NCBI RefSeq assembly: GCF_000710915.1
Contig: NZ_BAUA01000185.1
Span: forward strand, 62,001-126,000
Direction of reading: 5' to 3'
Source: Nocardia brasiliensis IFM 10847
GTDB taxonomy: Bacteria > Actinomycetota > Actinomycetes > Mycobacteriales > Mycobacteriaceae
Length of the DNA stretch: 64,000 bases
In this document: in pieces, positions 25,497-33,598 of the stretch
How positions within the stretch are numbered: position 1 is the stretch's first letter
Layout: each line of letters opens with the position of its first letter
Notes under the pieces: model-generated
The model's input: only the letters and a program-made list of their open reading frames with translations
What the model was told of the DNA's origin: nothing
The model's database searches: none
Position numbers and translations under genes: made by a program

Positions 25497-25906
25497 GCGC
25501 GCACCTCACATCACACGGCGACCGACACTTCCGGGCGCGATGCAACTATTTTCGGGGGCACCAGAACCGTTGCCCGTCAACATATTCCGAGTTGGCAAAC
25601 GCACTTTCGGCGAAACGGTGCATCAGCTGGATCAGCGTAGAACTCGCCCTCCGCCCCGTTCGTCCTCCTATCGGAGGATTCACCCGTCGCACCTTCGGGG
25701 GTGAACCGGCGGCGATCTACTCTGTACGACCCTGGCCGGTTACGTGCACCGAAGACGGACCTGCCCAGTGGTCCCTGGAGCAGGGGGCAACCCGTTGCCC
25801 GGTGACCAGCTCAGTCGCGGGATGCCCCTACGGCTCGAGCCGTGGTGCGGCCGGGGTATCGCGCTATCTTGAGCGCTTCCCGATTGCCGTACCCGGGACA
25901 CGGCAC
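25497..25906. other. Non-coding interval between the LuxR-type gene and tRNA-Val
   Basis: No gene is recognisable. Two hairpins are visible: TCCTCC-TATC-GGAGGA (25663-25678), and TTCACCC (25679-25685) pairing with GGGTGAA (25699-25705). They sit back to back and may belong to the leader or promoter of the regulator gene. The overlapping open frames look like chance. Confidence 0.45.
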
Positions 25907-25945
25907 AAAAAAGCCAGGCCATCGTTATTGCTGCGATGACCTGGC
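25907..25945 (-). terminator. Rho-independent terminator of tRNA-Val(CAC)
   Basis: On the minus strand GCCAGGTCATCG pairs with CGATGGCCTGGC (one G-T pair) around a 9-nt loop, followed directly by TTTTTT. It lies about 10 nt downstream of the tRNA 3' end. Confidence 0.9.
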
Positions 25946-25954
25946 GTTTTGCTG

Positions 25955-26026
25955 TGGTCCCAGCTGGTTTCGAACCAGCGACCTCTCGCGTGTGAGGCGA
26001 GCGCTCTCCCGCTGAGCTATGGGACC
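25955..26026 (-). tRNA. tRNA-Val, anticodon CAC
   Basis: The 72-nt sequence folds as a cloverleaf: acceptor GGTCCCA with TGGGACC, D-arm AGCTCAGCGGGAGAGC, anticodon stem CTCGC/GCGAG around loop CTCACAC, and T-arm GCTGGTTCGAAACCAGC. The anticodon CAC reads GTG valine codons. CCA is not encoded. Confidence 0.97.
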
Positions 26027-27117
26027 GGGAGGTGTGTTCGGTGCGCTGGAGTGCGCTTCGAACGAGATGGAACATTAGCACGGGGCACCGGCGGTTCACC
26101 AAATCGCCACCCTGATGAGGGGATAAGAGGGTGGGCGGATCGGCTCGGCAGCTGCACTGCGGATGGGCAGCGTTCGGGCAGTACGGGTTTCGCATGCGCC
26201 CTGGAGACGCGCCTCGGCACGACCGGCCGCCGGATCGAATCGGCGAGGCCAGCCGGATCGCAGGCTCAGCCACATCCCCAAGCTGCGCCTACCGCGGCTA
26301 GGTAAGGACCACAGGGCTGAGCCGCATCGTCGGGCCGGACCGGATCATTGGGTTGGGTCGCAGGACTGGGCGTACAGCGTGGGGTCGGGCCACATCTCGC
26401 ACGGCAGGGCCGTGCCCAGTCACGGGCCGGATTGCGGGGTTGGGACGCGGAGGTCGGGCAGCACCGCAGGCCAGGCCGCACAAGCCGGGCCGGATCATGG
26501 CGGCACGGCGGGCTGTAGGTCCCCAGATTTCCGTACCCCCACCGCACAAAGGCACGGCGAGGCCAACTCCCGTGTGCGGCAGGTCGCACACGCCTCCTCA
26601 TCGCGGGACTGGTCTGGCCGGGCTGGGAGGGCAGGCCAGGTCGCATCGCCTCGGAAGGTCGCAGAAGCTGGGCCGCCGGGCAACGCCGGGAGGCCGGGGC
26701 CGGGGGCCGGGGCCGGGGCCGGGGCCGGAGTGCCCGGGGGCCGGAGTGCCCGGGGGGCCGGGGGCCGGGGGCCGGGACACAGGACCGGAGCCTGGGCTGG
26801 GAGGCCGGGGCCGGGACACAGGGCCGGAGCCTGGGCTGGGAGGCAGGAGCGGCAGAGAAGGGCCGGACCGGATCGCCGGGACAGGATCCGATCGCCGTAC
26901 GTCCCCGGAACTTTCGGGCGAGAGCGAGCTACGGGTTCACGGAAGGGTGCAAACACCTCGCGGACCACTGGCCCCTCCTCAACCACACCGGCCACCTCCG
27001 CCACAGTGGCAACCTTCTCGATTTCAGCCGTTCTACCAGCCGATTTGTAGCTTTCACCGGGCGTCGGCTAATGTTCTGTCTCGCACCACGGAGGCCGGAA
27101 CAGCCACCGAGATGCAC
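26027..27117. repeat. 1.1-kb G-rich low-complexity interval between divergent tRNA loci
   Basis: This stretch lies between tRNA-Val(CAC) on the minus strand and tRNA-Gly on the plus strand. It contains degenerate repeats of GGGCCGGATCAT/GGGTTGGG type (26320-26510) and runs of GGGGCC (about 26696-26735). A unit of roughly 40 bp containing GGACACAGG and CCGGAGCCTGGGCTGGG occurs twice (about 26775-26850). Open frames exist in several overlapping frames, but they encode Gly/Pro/Arg low complexity and have no homology; I see no real gene. Confidence 0.6.
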
Positions 27118-27190
27118 GCGGATGTAGCGCAGCTGGTAGCGCATCACCTTGCCAAGGTGAGGGTCGCGGGTTCGAATCCCGTCATCCGCT
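27118..27190 (+). tRNA. tRNA-Gly, anticodon GCC
   Basis: The acceptor stem GCGGATG/CATCCGC, anticodon stem TCACC/GGTGA with loop TTGCCAA, and T-arm CGGGTTCGAATCCCG are all present. The anticodon GCC reads GGC/GGT glycine codons. It is the first tRNA of a Gly-Cys-Val array. Confidence 0.97.
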
Positions 27191-27236
27191 CGAGAGGTAG
27201 GGCCAGGCAAACTAGTTTCGCCGTCCCCCTTCGCAC

Positions 27237-27307
27237 GGTGGAGTGGCCGAGTGGTGAGGCAACGGCCTGCAAAGCCGTGCACACGGGTTCGATTCCCGTC
27301 TCCACCT
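27237..27307 (+). tRNA. tRNA-Cys, anticodon GCA
   Basis: The acceptor stem GGTGGAG/CTCCACC, anticodon stem ACGGC/GCCGT with loop CTGCAAA, and T-arm CGGGTTCGATTCCCG give a complete 71-nt cloverleaf. The anticodon GCA reads cysteine codons. Confidence 0.97.
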
Positions 27308-27308
27308 C

Positions 27309-27383
27309 GCGCGATTAGCTCAGCGGGAGAGCGCTTCCCTGACACGGAAGAGGTCACTGGTTCAATCCCAGTATCGCGCACCA
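27309..27383 (+). tRNA. tRNA-Val, anticodon GAC
   Basis: The acceptor stem GCGCGAT/ATCGCGC, anticodon stem CTTCC/GGAAG with loop CTGACAC, and T-arm CTGGTTCAATCCCAG are present. ACCA is encoded at the 3' end (27380-27383), unlike the other tRNAs here. Only 1 nt separates it from tRNA-Cys. Confidence 0.97.
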
Positions 27384-27396
27384 CCGTAGTACCAGG

Positions 27397-27430
27397 TCAG
27401 CCCCGGTTTTCACCGGGGCTGATTTTGTTT
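27397..27430 (+). terminator. Rho-independent terminator of the tRNA array
   Basis: TCAGCCCCGGT and ACCGGGGCTGA form an 11-bp stem with a TTTC loop, followed by TTTTGTTT. It ends the Gly-Cys-Val transcript. Confidence 0.92.
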
Positions 27431-27554
27431 GCGCCCAACACGTGCCCAGTTCAGGGGTGAGCCGTTGAGCGCCGAGGACTGGCGCCCAACCGCTCACCCG
27501 ACTGTGTCAGGGCTGTCGACATCCCGATTCATCGGCGGTGGCGGCGTCGTCCGG

Positions 27555-28133
27555 CTACGAAGGTCGTCCGAGAAGTCTGGCAAGGCCGAATTCGAAGCGC
27601 TCGTCGAAGGCGTCGTCGGTCAGCGCCGCGACGACACGCCGCAGGGCGGGACGCTGTCCCACCTCGAGGTGGTGGACGGATCGGTCGGGTAGGGCCTGCT
27701 CCTCCTGACACAGTCCGAGCGTGAAATAGACTATGCCCCAACAGGTCCAGGCTGCCTCACGGGGCGGCAACCCGCCGTCGAGGAGGGCGGCGACCAGCGC
27801 TTCGGACATGTCGAGGGTGGCCGGCTCCGCGGCGTAGGTGCCGGTGACGACCGCGGCTCCGTCGCGGTGTGCCAGCAGTGCGCGACGGTAGCGACGCGCG
27901 ATCTCGGTCGCCCGCTCGCACCAGTCCTCGGGCAGCCCCTCGAGCGAGACCCCGGCGACGATCGCGTCGGCCAGCAACTCCCCGAGTCGCGCCTTGCTCT
28001 TGGCGTGCCACAGGACCGTGTTCATCCGCACGCCGAGCCGTCCGGCGATCGCGCGCATCGACACCGCGCCGACGCCCTGCTCGTCCAGGATTTCCAGGGC
28101 GGTCCGTACTACATCCGCTTGACTCTTGGTCAC
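27555..28133 (-). CDS. TetR-family repressor (TetR class)
   Basis: The 192-residue protein has an N-terminal TetR HTH (ALEILDEQGVGAVSMRAIAGRLGVRMNTVLWHAKSKARLGELLADAI) and a TetR_C-type ligand domain like that of tetracycline repressors. The start is a GTG at 28133, inside one of two identical palindromic operators, so it very likely represses itself. It is divergent from a flavin monooxygenase whose control region carries the second operator. The pairing matches drug- or xenobiotic-responsive TetR/monooxygenase modules. The inducer is unknown. Confidence 0.9.
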   Translation of the reverse strand: MTKSQADVVRTALEILDEQGVGAVSMRAIAGRLGVRMNTVLWHAKSKARLGELLADAIVAGVSLEGLPEDWCERATEIARRYRRALLAHRDGAAVVTGTYAAEPATLDMSEALVAALLDGGLPPREAAWTCWGIVYFTLGLCQEEQALPDRSVHHLEVGQRPALRRVVAALTDDAFDERFEFGLARLLGRPS

Positions 28134-28176
28134 TGACCTAGTCTACTGGAAGCGCGTTTGTTGGTCAGTGACCTAG
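28126..28176. promoter_or_regulatory. Twin TetR operators between tetR and the monooxygenase gene
   Basis: TTGGTCACTGACCTAG (28126-28141) and TTGGTCAGTGACCTAG (28161-28176) differ only at the central base; each contains the palindrome GGTCA-S-TGACC. Their centres are 35 bp apart. The first overlaps the repressor's GTG start, and the second touches the AGGAGG ribosome-binding site of the monooxygenase. Confidence 0.85.
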
Positions 28177-28184
28177 GAGGAAAA

Positions 28185-29435
28185 TTGAACGACGTGGTCG
28201 TGGTGGGCGCCGGGCCTACCGGCCTGTGGCTCGCCGCCGAATTGCGCCTCGGCGGCGCCACCGTCACCGTGCTGGAGGCTCGGCACACCCGAAACCCGAA
28301 CTCCAAAGCACTGACAATTCATCCGCGCACGATCGAGATCTTCGATTGCCGCGGCATCGCGGAACCGTTTCTGGCCGAGGGCATCCGCATACCGAGCGGA
28401 CATTTCGCCGGACTCCCCGACCGACTGGACTTCTCGACGCTGGACACGCCGTTCCCGTTCACCTTGGCCTTGGTGCAGGCGCGCACCGAGGAACTGCTCG
28501 AAGAACGGGCGTGGAGCCTGGGCGCGACCATCCGCCGGGGCTGCCGGGTGACCGGGCTGGCCGACGAGGGCGTCACGCTGGCCGGCGGGGAGGTCGTCGC
28601 GGCGCGCTACGTGGTCGGCTGCGACGGAACCCGCAGCACCATCCGGACCGCAGCGGGCATCGAATTCCCCGGCAGCGAGACCACCACCTGGGGCTGGCTC
28701 GGCGACGTCGTCCTCGACGACCCGCCACCGCACGGCATGACCGGTGTCACCGGCGCCGACGGCGGGCTGATGATGGTGCCGCTGCCCGGCGGGATGCACC
28801 GGCTCGTCGGCGGCGATCCGGCGAACAATCGTCCGGAATGGCCCGGCGATCTCACGTTCGGCGAACTCCGAACCATGGTCCGGCGGATCGCGGGCACCGA
28901 CTTCGGCATGCGAGATCCCGCGTGGTTGTCGCGTTTCGGCAATGCGGCCCGGCAAGCCGACACCTACCGCCGCGGCGCCGTGCTGCTCGCGGGCGATGCC
29001 GCGCACATGCACTTCCCCGCCGGCGGCGTCGGCATGAACGTCGGCATCCAGGACGCGCACAATCTGGGCTGGAAACTCGCGGCCGCCGCCACGGGCCGCG
29101 CGGACCAGGCACTGCTGGACACCTATCACGCCGAACGCCACCCCGTCGGCGCGACACTGCTCGAGCACACCATGGCCCAGACCGCGTTGATGACGGCGTA
29201 CTCGCCGGACGGCCTCGCCCTGCGCACCTTGATGAGCGGCCTCATCACGACTGTGCCGGACCTGTCCCACCAACTCGCCGAACGATTGTCGGGCCTCGAC
29301 GTCACCTATCCCACCGGTAGGCGCGTACCCAACCGCCCACTCCCCGACGGTTCCACGCTGTTCGAACGGTTGCGGACCGGGCAGCACGTCGAGACCCCCG
29401 AAGGCGTCGTACGCCCGGACGGGCATCCCGAATAG
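28185..29435 (+). CDS. FAD-dependent aromatic monooxygenase (possibly C-terminally truncated)
   Basis: The 416-residue flavoprotein has the FAD motif VVVVGAGPTGLWLAAELRLGG, the CDGTRS motif and the second FAD motif VLLAGDAAHMHFPAGGVGMNVGIQDAHNLGWKL. These place it with PheA/TfdB and rifampicin- or tetracycline-type monooxygenases that hydroxylate aromatic rings using NAD(P)H and O2. It begins with TTG at 28185, five bases after AGGAGG. Family members usually carry ~60 more residues ending near RPDGHVAW. Here GQHVETPEGVVRPDGHPE stops abruptly, as if the segment before the final motif were lost. Divergent from, and probably controlled by, the TetR gene. Confidence 0.88.
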   Translation: MNDVVVVGAGPTGLWLAAELRLGGATVTVLEARHTRNPNSKALTIHPRTIEIFDCRGIAEPFLAEGIRIPSGHFAGLPDRLDFSTLDTPFPFTLALVQARTEELLEERAWSLGATIRRGCRVTGLADEGVTLAGGEVVAARYVVGCDGTRSTIRTAAGIEFPGSETTTWGWLGDVVLDDPPPHGMTGVTGADGGLMMVPLPGGMHRLVGGDPANNRPEWPGDLTFGELRTMVRRIAGTDFGMRDPAWLSRFGNAARQADTYRRGAVLLAGDAAHMHFPAGGVGMNVGIQDAHNLGWKLAAAATGRADQALLDTYHAERHPVGATLLEHTMAQTALMTAYSPDGLALRTLMSGLITTVPDLSHQLAERLSGLDVTYPTGRRVPNRPLPDGSTLFERLRTGQHVETPEGVVRPDGHPE

Positions 29436-29974
29436 CCCGTCCAACTTGTATCGACACAACCGAATGCGCTACCCACCAGTCTTTCTCGTCCTGCCGACCG
29501 CTCGTACAGCGGCATTGCAGCCCCTTCGGGTTCACCTGCAGCCGAAAGGTGACACGAGCGTGCGTCGAACCGACCGCATGACGGAATGCGAAGCTGGACA
29601 GTTGATCACGGGGAACTCAGGTAATGGCCCGCTCGGCCGATGCCGCCGTCAGTTCCCGGTGATCAACCGACCGATGTGCCTGCGGAACTGGTCGGGGTCA
29701 CCCGGCCACCGCCAACCAGACCACCCCGGCCGCGATTCGGTCACCGCACACCCTCTCCCCAGCGATTGCGCGGGCGCGGGCACCGACCGAGCCCTTTTCC
29801 GACACTCGCCCATTCTTACAACCCGGACAGCCGGCTCACCCTGGAGGTCCCGGTCGTTCGCCGAGCAGAGCCACGCGTCACGAGCGGACATCCTGTGCCG
29901 CAGTCGATCTCACCGCGCAGAACGACCAGCGGCATGCGGACATCCGGCACTCGGCGTGGATCCAGGGCTGGTCA
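29436..29974. other. 540-nt interval without a recognisable gene
   Basis: Neither strand shows a protein-like frame with a start signal. The monooxygenase stop is on the left and the SDR stop on the right, so transcription converges here. I see no strong terminator hairpin. Confidence 0.5.
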
Positions 29975-30730
29975 TCAGTATGCGGTGAGTCCGCCGTCGA
30001 CGACGAACTCTGCTCCGGTGACGAACGAGGATTCGTCGCCGGCCAGGAAGAGCATCATGGGAGCGATCTCGGCGGGACGACCTGCGCGGCGCATGGGAGT
30101 GCGCACGATGTCGGGTTGTCGGTCGCCCTGCTCGTCCAGCAGGTCCTGGATCATCGGGGTGGCGATGACGCCGGGATGCACGGAGTTGACCCGGACGCCG
30201 CGGGTCGCGTATTCGACGGCAGCGGTCTTGGTCAGCAGGCGCACTGCTCCTTTGGATGCCTGGTACGCGGCGGCGGCACCGCTGCCGACCAGCCCGAGCA
30301 CCGAGGAGGTATTGATAACGGAGGCGTTGCCGGACGCACGCAGCAGCGGCATCGCGGTTTTCATCCCGAGCCAGGTGCCGGTCTGGTTGACCGCGATCAC
30401 CCGATCCCAGGCGTCCTCGGTGGTTTCCTCGATACCGGGCCAGTCCACGACACCGGCGATGTTGACCAAGACATCGAGGCGGCCGAAGCGTCGCCGGGTC
30501 AGTTCGATCGCCTCGCTCCAGTTCTCCGGCGAAGAGACGTCCAACCGGGCCGCCAGCACATCGGCGCCCTCGGCTTGCAGAGACGCGGCGAGCCGTTCCA
30601 CCGCGTCCTGGGCGATATCGGTGACGACCAGGCCGGCCCCTTCCCGGGCGAACAGTTCCGCGACAGCTTGCCCGATGCCGCCGGTCGCGCCCGTGATCAA
30701 CGCGACCTTGCCGACCAGCCGTCCAATCAT
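29975..30730 (-). CDS. Short-chain dehydrogenase/reductase (SDR)
   Basis: The 251-residue classical SDR has TGATGGIGQ for cofactor binding, NIAG in the NNAG position, active-site Ser in NTSSVLG and the YQASK catalytic pair. The acidic VVTDIA after beta-2 favours NAD(H). It starts 33 nt after a second SDR gene and is the last gene of a three-gene operon. It probably oxidises or reduces a secondary alcohol or ketone. The substrate is unknown. Confidence 0.9.
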   Translation of the reverse strand: MIGRLVGKVALITGATGGIGQAVAELFAREGAGLVVTDIAQDAVERLAASLQAEGADVLAARLDVSSPENWSEAIELTRRRFGRLDVLVNIAGVVDWPGIEETTEDAWDRVIAVNQTGTWLGMKTAMPLLRASGNASVINTSSVLGLVGSGAAAAYQASKGAVRLLTKTAAVEYATRGVRVNSVHPGVIATPMIQDLLDEQGDRQPDIVRTPMRRAGRPAEIAPMMLFLAGDESSFVTGAEFVVDGGLTAY

Positions 30731-30763
30731 GAAGTGCTCTTTTCTGGTTGTGGTTGCTGGGAA

Positions 30764-31522
30764 TCAGGCGGCGGTGTAGCCGCCGTCGGCGGCGACGATC
30801 GCGCCCGTGATGAAGCTGGACCGGGGCGAGGCCAGGAAACCGATCACCTCGGCGATCTCCTCGGGCTGCGCGACACGGCCTACGGGGTGGGCGTCGCCGA
30901 AGGAACGCAGATACTCCCGGCTGTCGGACCGGAAGTTGTCGAGCATGTCGGTCTCGATCACACCGGGGGCGACGACATTAGCCCGGACACCGTGCGGACC
31001 GCCTTCGAGCGCAAGCACTTTGGTCAGCTGCGCCAGCGCCCCCTTCGACGCGCTGTAGGCCGCCGCGTCGGCCAGGCCGACTGTGCACGCGAACGAACCG
31101 ACGGTGACGATCACACCTCCACCGCGTTCGCGCATCACCCGGAACGCCTCTCTGGCGTGCAGAAACGCTCCGCGAGCGTTGATCGACATCAGCTCGTCCC
31201 AGTCGCCCGCGGTGGTCTCGGTGATCGGTTTGTTCACCGATCGGCCGGCGTTGCTCACCAGGATGTCCATGCTGCCGAACCGGTCGAGCGCCGCGTCCAC
31301 CGACCGCACCGCGGTGTCCTCCCTCGACACATCGCCTACCAGGGTGGACACCCCGTCGAACCGAGTGGCGAGATCGTCCACCTCGGGGCGCAGGTCTGTG
31401 GCCAGCACTCGCGCGCCACGGGCGTGCAGCCAGGCGACCGTGGCCGCGCCGACCCCGCGGGCCGCGCCGGTGACCAGCGCGACCTTGCCCTCCAGTTCAC
31501 GGTCGAAGCGTGGTCCGTTCAT
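30764..31522 (-). CDS. Short-chain dehydrogenase/reductase (SDR)
   Basis: The 252-residue classical SDR has TGAARGVGAAT, SNAG, the catalytic YSASK and the C-terminal SSFITGAIVAADGGYTA, typical of 3-oxoacyl-ACP reductase-like enzymes. The ATG at 31522 overlaps the stop of the Atu4866-like gene (ATGA), showing coupled translation. Two SDRs in tandem may act on successive intermediates or as a heteromer (inference). Confidence 0.9.
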   Translation of the reverse strand: MNGPRFDRELEGKVALVTGAARGVGAATVAWLHARGARVLATDLRPEVDDLATRFDGVSTLVGDVSREDTAVRSVDAALDRFGSMDILVSNAGRSVNKPITETTAGDWDELMSINARGAFLHAREAFRVMRERGGGVIVTVGSFACTVGLADAAAYSASKGALAQLTKVLALEGGPHGVRANVVAPGVIETDMLDNFRSDSREYLRSFGDAHPVGRVAQPEEIAEVIGFLASPRSSFITGAIVAADGGYTAA

Positions 31523-31794
31523 CGCGCTGCCTGCCCACGGCGGTGAGCAGCGGCGGGCTCGCGATAGAGGACGAGATGCTCGTGGTAGAGCACGCCGTCG
31601 CGGATGTCGCCCGTCGCGGTGAAGCCGGTGTCGTCCACGTAGTCGAGATGGTTTCCGGTCACCGTGTAGCGGCCGGTATAGGCGCTGCGCCGGTCACCGC
31701 GCGCTTCGTCGTAGCGCCCGTCTGCGCGCAGCTCCTGCCGGATATGCCCATCCGCGGTGACCCACATGCCGACCACGTCGATATCGTTCGTCAT
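31519..31794 (-). CDS. Atu4866-domain protein
   Basis: The 91-residue protein matches the Atu4866 family of small lipocalin-like beta-barrels: VVGMWVTADGHIRQELRADGRYDEARG, then YTVTGNHLDYVDDTGFTATGDIRDGVLYHE. Family genes commonly sit beside SDRs and XRE regulators, as here; the function is unknown. The ATG at 31794 is chosen by family length; the frame extends to 31857. It heads the operon of two SDRs and is divergent from the XRE regulator. Confidence 0.82.
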   Translation of the reverse strand: MTNDIDVVGMWVTADGHIRQELRADGRYDEARGDRRSAYTGRYTVTGNHLDYVDDTGFTATGDIRDGVLYHEHLVLYREPAAAHRRGQAAR

Positions 31795-31844
31795 ACCGAC
31801 AGCGTCGGCGACCGCGCAAAAGGAAGCCAGGACGTGTGCTGGCT

Positions 31845-31859
31845 GGGTGCGCCGCACCC
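31845..31859. promoter_or_regulatory. Palindrome GGGTGCG-C-CGCACCC between divergent operons
   Basis: A perfect 7-bp inverted repeat lies in the 100-bp gap between the Atu4866/SDR operon and the XRE regulator. A second looser repeat, ACCAGG...CCTGGT, lies on its right. The natural candidate binder is the adjacent XRE regulator. Confidence 0.5.
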
Positions 31860-31894
31860 ACCCAACCAGGCCGGCCGCGACCTAACCTGGTGCC

Positions 31895-32761
31895 ATGGGC
31901 AGTGGTGAACTGGGTGCGTTCCTGCGAGCGCGCCGCGCACAACGGGCTCCCGAAGACGCGGGCGTTCTCTACTCCGGCCGTCGCAAGGTGACCGGCCTGC
32001 GCCGCGAAGAAGTCGCCGTACTCGCCGGGGTGAACGCCGACTATTACGCCCGCCTGGAACAGGGCCGCGAGACTCACCCGTCACCGCAGGTGCTCGACGC
32101 TCTCTGCCGCGCACTGGATCTCGGCCCCGACGCCCGCGAGCACCTGTTCCGGCTGGCCGGCACCACACCGGACGACACACCGGCGCAAGTAGCCCAGACG
32201 GTGAGCCCAGACCTGCGGCAACTCATGGACAACTCCCCGCACACCCCGGCCTTCGTGCTCAACCACATCCTGGACGTCCTGGCCACCAACGCCCTTGCCG
32301 ACGCGTTGTTCTCACCATTCCGCGCGGTGGACAACCTCGCCCGCATGACCTTCCTCGACCCCGCGGGACGACGGTTCTACACACGCTGGGACTGGACCGC
32401 GCAGGCCACCGTGGCGAATCTGCGGGTAGCCGTGGGCCGCACCCCGCACGACCCCGGTCTACGGCGCCTGGTGACCGAACTCGACGAGAACAGCCCGCAC
32501 TTTCGCACCCTGTGGGAGACCCACCAGGTGCGCGGCAAAACCCGCGAACCCAAACACCTCATGCACCCCGACGTCGGCCCGCTCACCCTCACCTACCAGG
32601 CATTCGACGTGCGCAGCGCCCCCGGCCAGCAACTGATCATCTACCAAGCCGAACCCGCCACACCCAGCGCCCACGCCCTCACACTGTTGGGCAGCCTCCA
32701 CACACCACGCGCACCGGTCGACACCCCAACTCGCGAAAACGGCCACCTCCAGCGCCGCTGA
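31895..32761 (+). CDS. XRE-family regulator with MmyB-like ligand domain
   Basis: The 288-residue protein has an N-terminal XRE HTH (RKVTGLRREEVAVLAGVNADYYARLEQGR) and the MmyB-like C-terminal domain (PAFVLNHILDVLATNALADALF, and HPDVGPLTLTYQAFDVRSAPGQQLIIYQAE). The MmyB-like domain binds a small, possibly fatty-acyl, ligand. In actinobacteria these regulators usually face the SDR genes they control, as here. The ATG at 31895 has no strong ribosome-binding site but is the only start before the HTH. Confidence 0.92.
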   Translation: MGSGELGAFLRARRAQRAPEDAGVLYSGRRKVTGLRREEVAVLAGVNADYYARLEQGRETHPSPQVLDALCRALDLGPDAREHLFRLAGTTPDDTPAQVAQTVSPDLRQLMDNSPHTPAFVLNHILDVLATNALADALFSPFRAVDNLARMTFLDPAGRRFYTRWDWTAQATVANLRVAVGRTPHDPGLRRLVTELDENSPHFRTLWETHQVRGKTREPKHLMHPDVGPLTLTYQAFDVRSAPGQQLIIYQAEPATPSAHALTLLGSLHTPRAPVDTPTRENGHLQRR

Positions 32762-32835
32762 CCCCACGACCACACGGGATCGGCGGCACCGAATGCCCGA
32801 GCGGTGATACCCGTCGGGAACAGCCGAAGCCTCGA

Positions 32836-33420
32836 TTACCGCGAGGGGCAGTGCACATTCCCGGAACACACACCCGCCCCAACAGTTTTCGCTGTGTGCG
32901 TGCCGTTTTCCGTACTGGGGACAAAGACCGGATTGAAACGTTCGCGGATGTGCGCGACGGGGTCCCCGGCCGCGTCCAGGAACAGGTATTCCTTGTATAC
33001 GCAGCGCTGTAGATCGTCCAGCCAGGCCGACCAGCCGCTGGCCAGCAGCACGCGCGGCAGCTGACGGCCCGCGGCCGCGAGGGTATGGCCGATCGGCGCG
33101 CTGCCGTCGGTGAGCAGCGCCGTGATGGCGGGGTCGCGGCACACCACGGTCACCTCGTTGCTCGACACCACCGCACCCGTCGAGGTGCACAGCTGGGAAC
33201 GCCGATACATGATCTCGTCGGTGGCCGCGCACCCCAGCGCAAAACGCACCTCCGGAGCCACGGCAGCGGCGAGGGCGGCCTGCTGCTCCTGCAGCGACAG
33301 CGACAGCGGTTGCCCCAGTAGCGCTTCTAATAATCGGGTGGTGGAGCCGTCCGCGTGCAGGATCATCCGCGCAATCGGCGGCATGGCCAATTCCACTGTG
33401 TTATTGGCAAATGCGCCCAC
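32836..33420 (-). CDS. Chorismate pyruvate-lyase-like protein (Rv2949c family)
   Basis: The 194-residue protein matches the Rv2949c/DUF98 family: ARMILHADGSTTRLLEAL near the start, RRSQLCTSTGAVVSSNEV, PIGHTLAAAGRQLPR, and EYLFLDAAGDPVAHIRERFNP with the substrate-binding Arg/Glu. The M. tuberculosis enzyme makes p-hydroxybenzoate from chorismate. A PHB precursor role is possible, but no phenolic-lipid genes flank it. The start is uncertain: GTG at 33420 gives a family-like N-terminus, and ATG at 33384 is an alternative. It is divergent from a LysR gene. Confidence 0.78.
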   Translation of the reverse strand: MGAFANNTVELAMPPIARMILHADGSTTRLLEALLGQPLSLSLQEQQAALAAAVAPEVRFALGCAATDEIMYRRSQLCTSTGAVVSSNEVTVVCRDPAITALLTDGSAPIGHTLAAAGRQLPRVLLASGWSAWLDDLQRCVYKEYLFLDAAGDPVAHIRERFNPVFVPSTENGTHTAKTVGAGVCSGNVHCPSR

Positions 33421-33598
33421 GGGTCGGAGTCTAAGCGCACGCGGGGCAACCCGCAGGGTGGACGGCGATCCTTCACCTTTGTCGAACCTCTTGTGGTCGG
33501 CGTAACCGAGTCGCCGCCGATCCGTGCCCGAGCGTGTGACGCGTTGGCGGGTAAGCCGTCGCGCTGGTAGACGCGTCTGTGTTCGATAGCGTGACGGA

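Noticed and set aside
26163..27050. Gly/Arg/Pro-rich plus-strand frames in the inter-tRNA region, resembling a collagen-like protein
   Set aside because: Several overlapping frames on both strands are equally open because of G-rich repeats, there is no ribosome-binding site, and one frame reads through tRNA-Gly.
26027..27117. Possible CRISPR array or integrated element at the tRNAs
   Set aside because: The repeats are degenerate and not regularly spaced, and no integrase, cas gene or tRNA-end duplication is visible.
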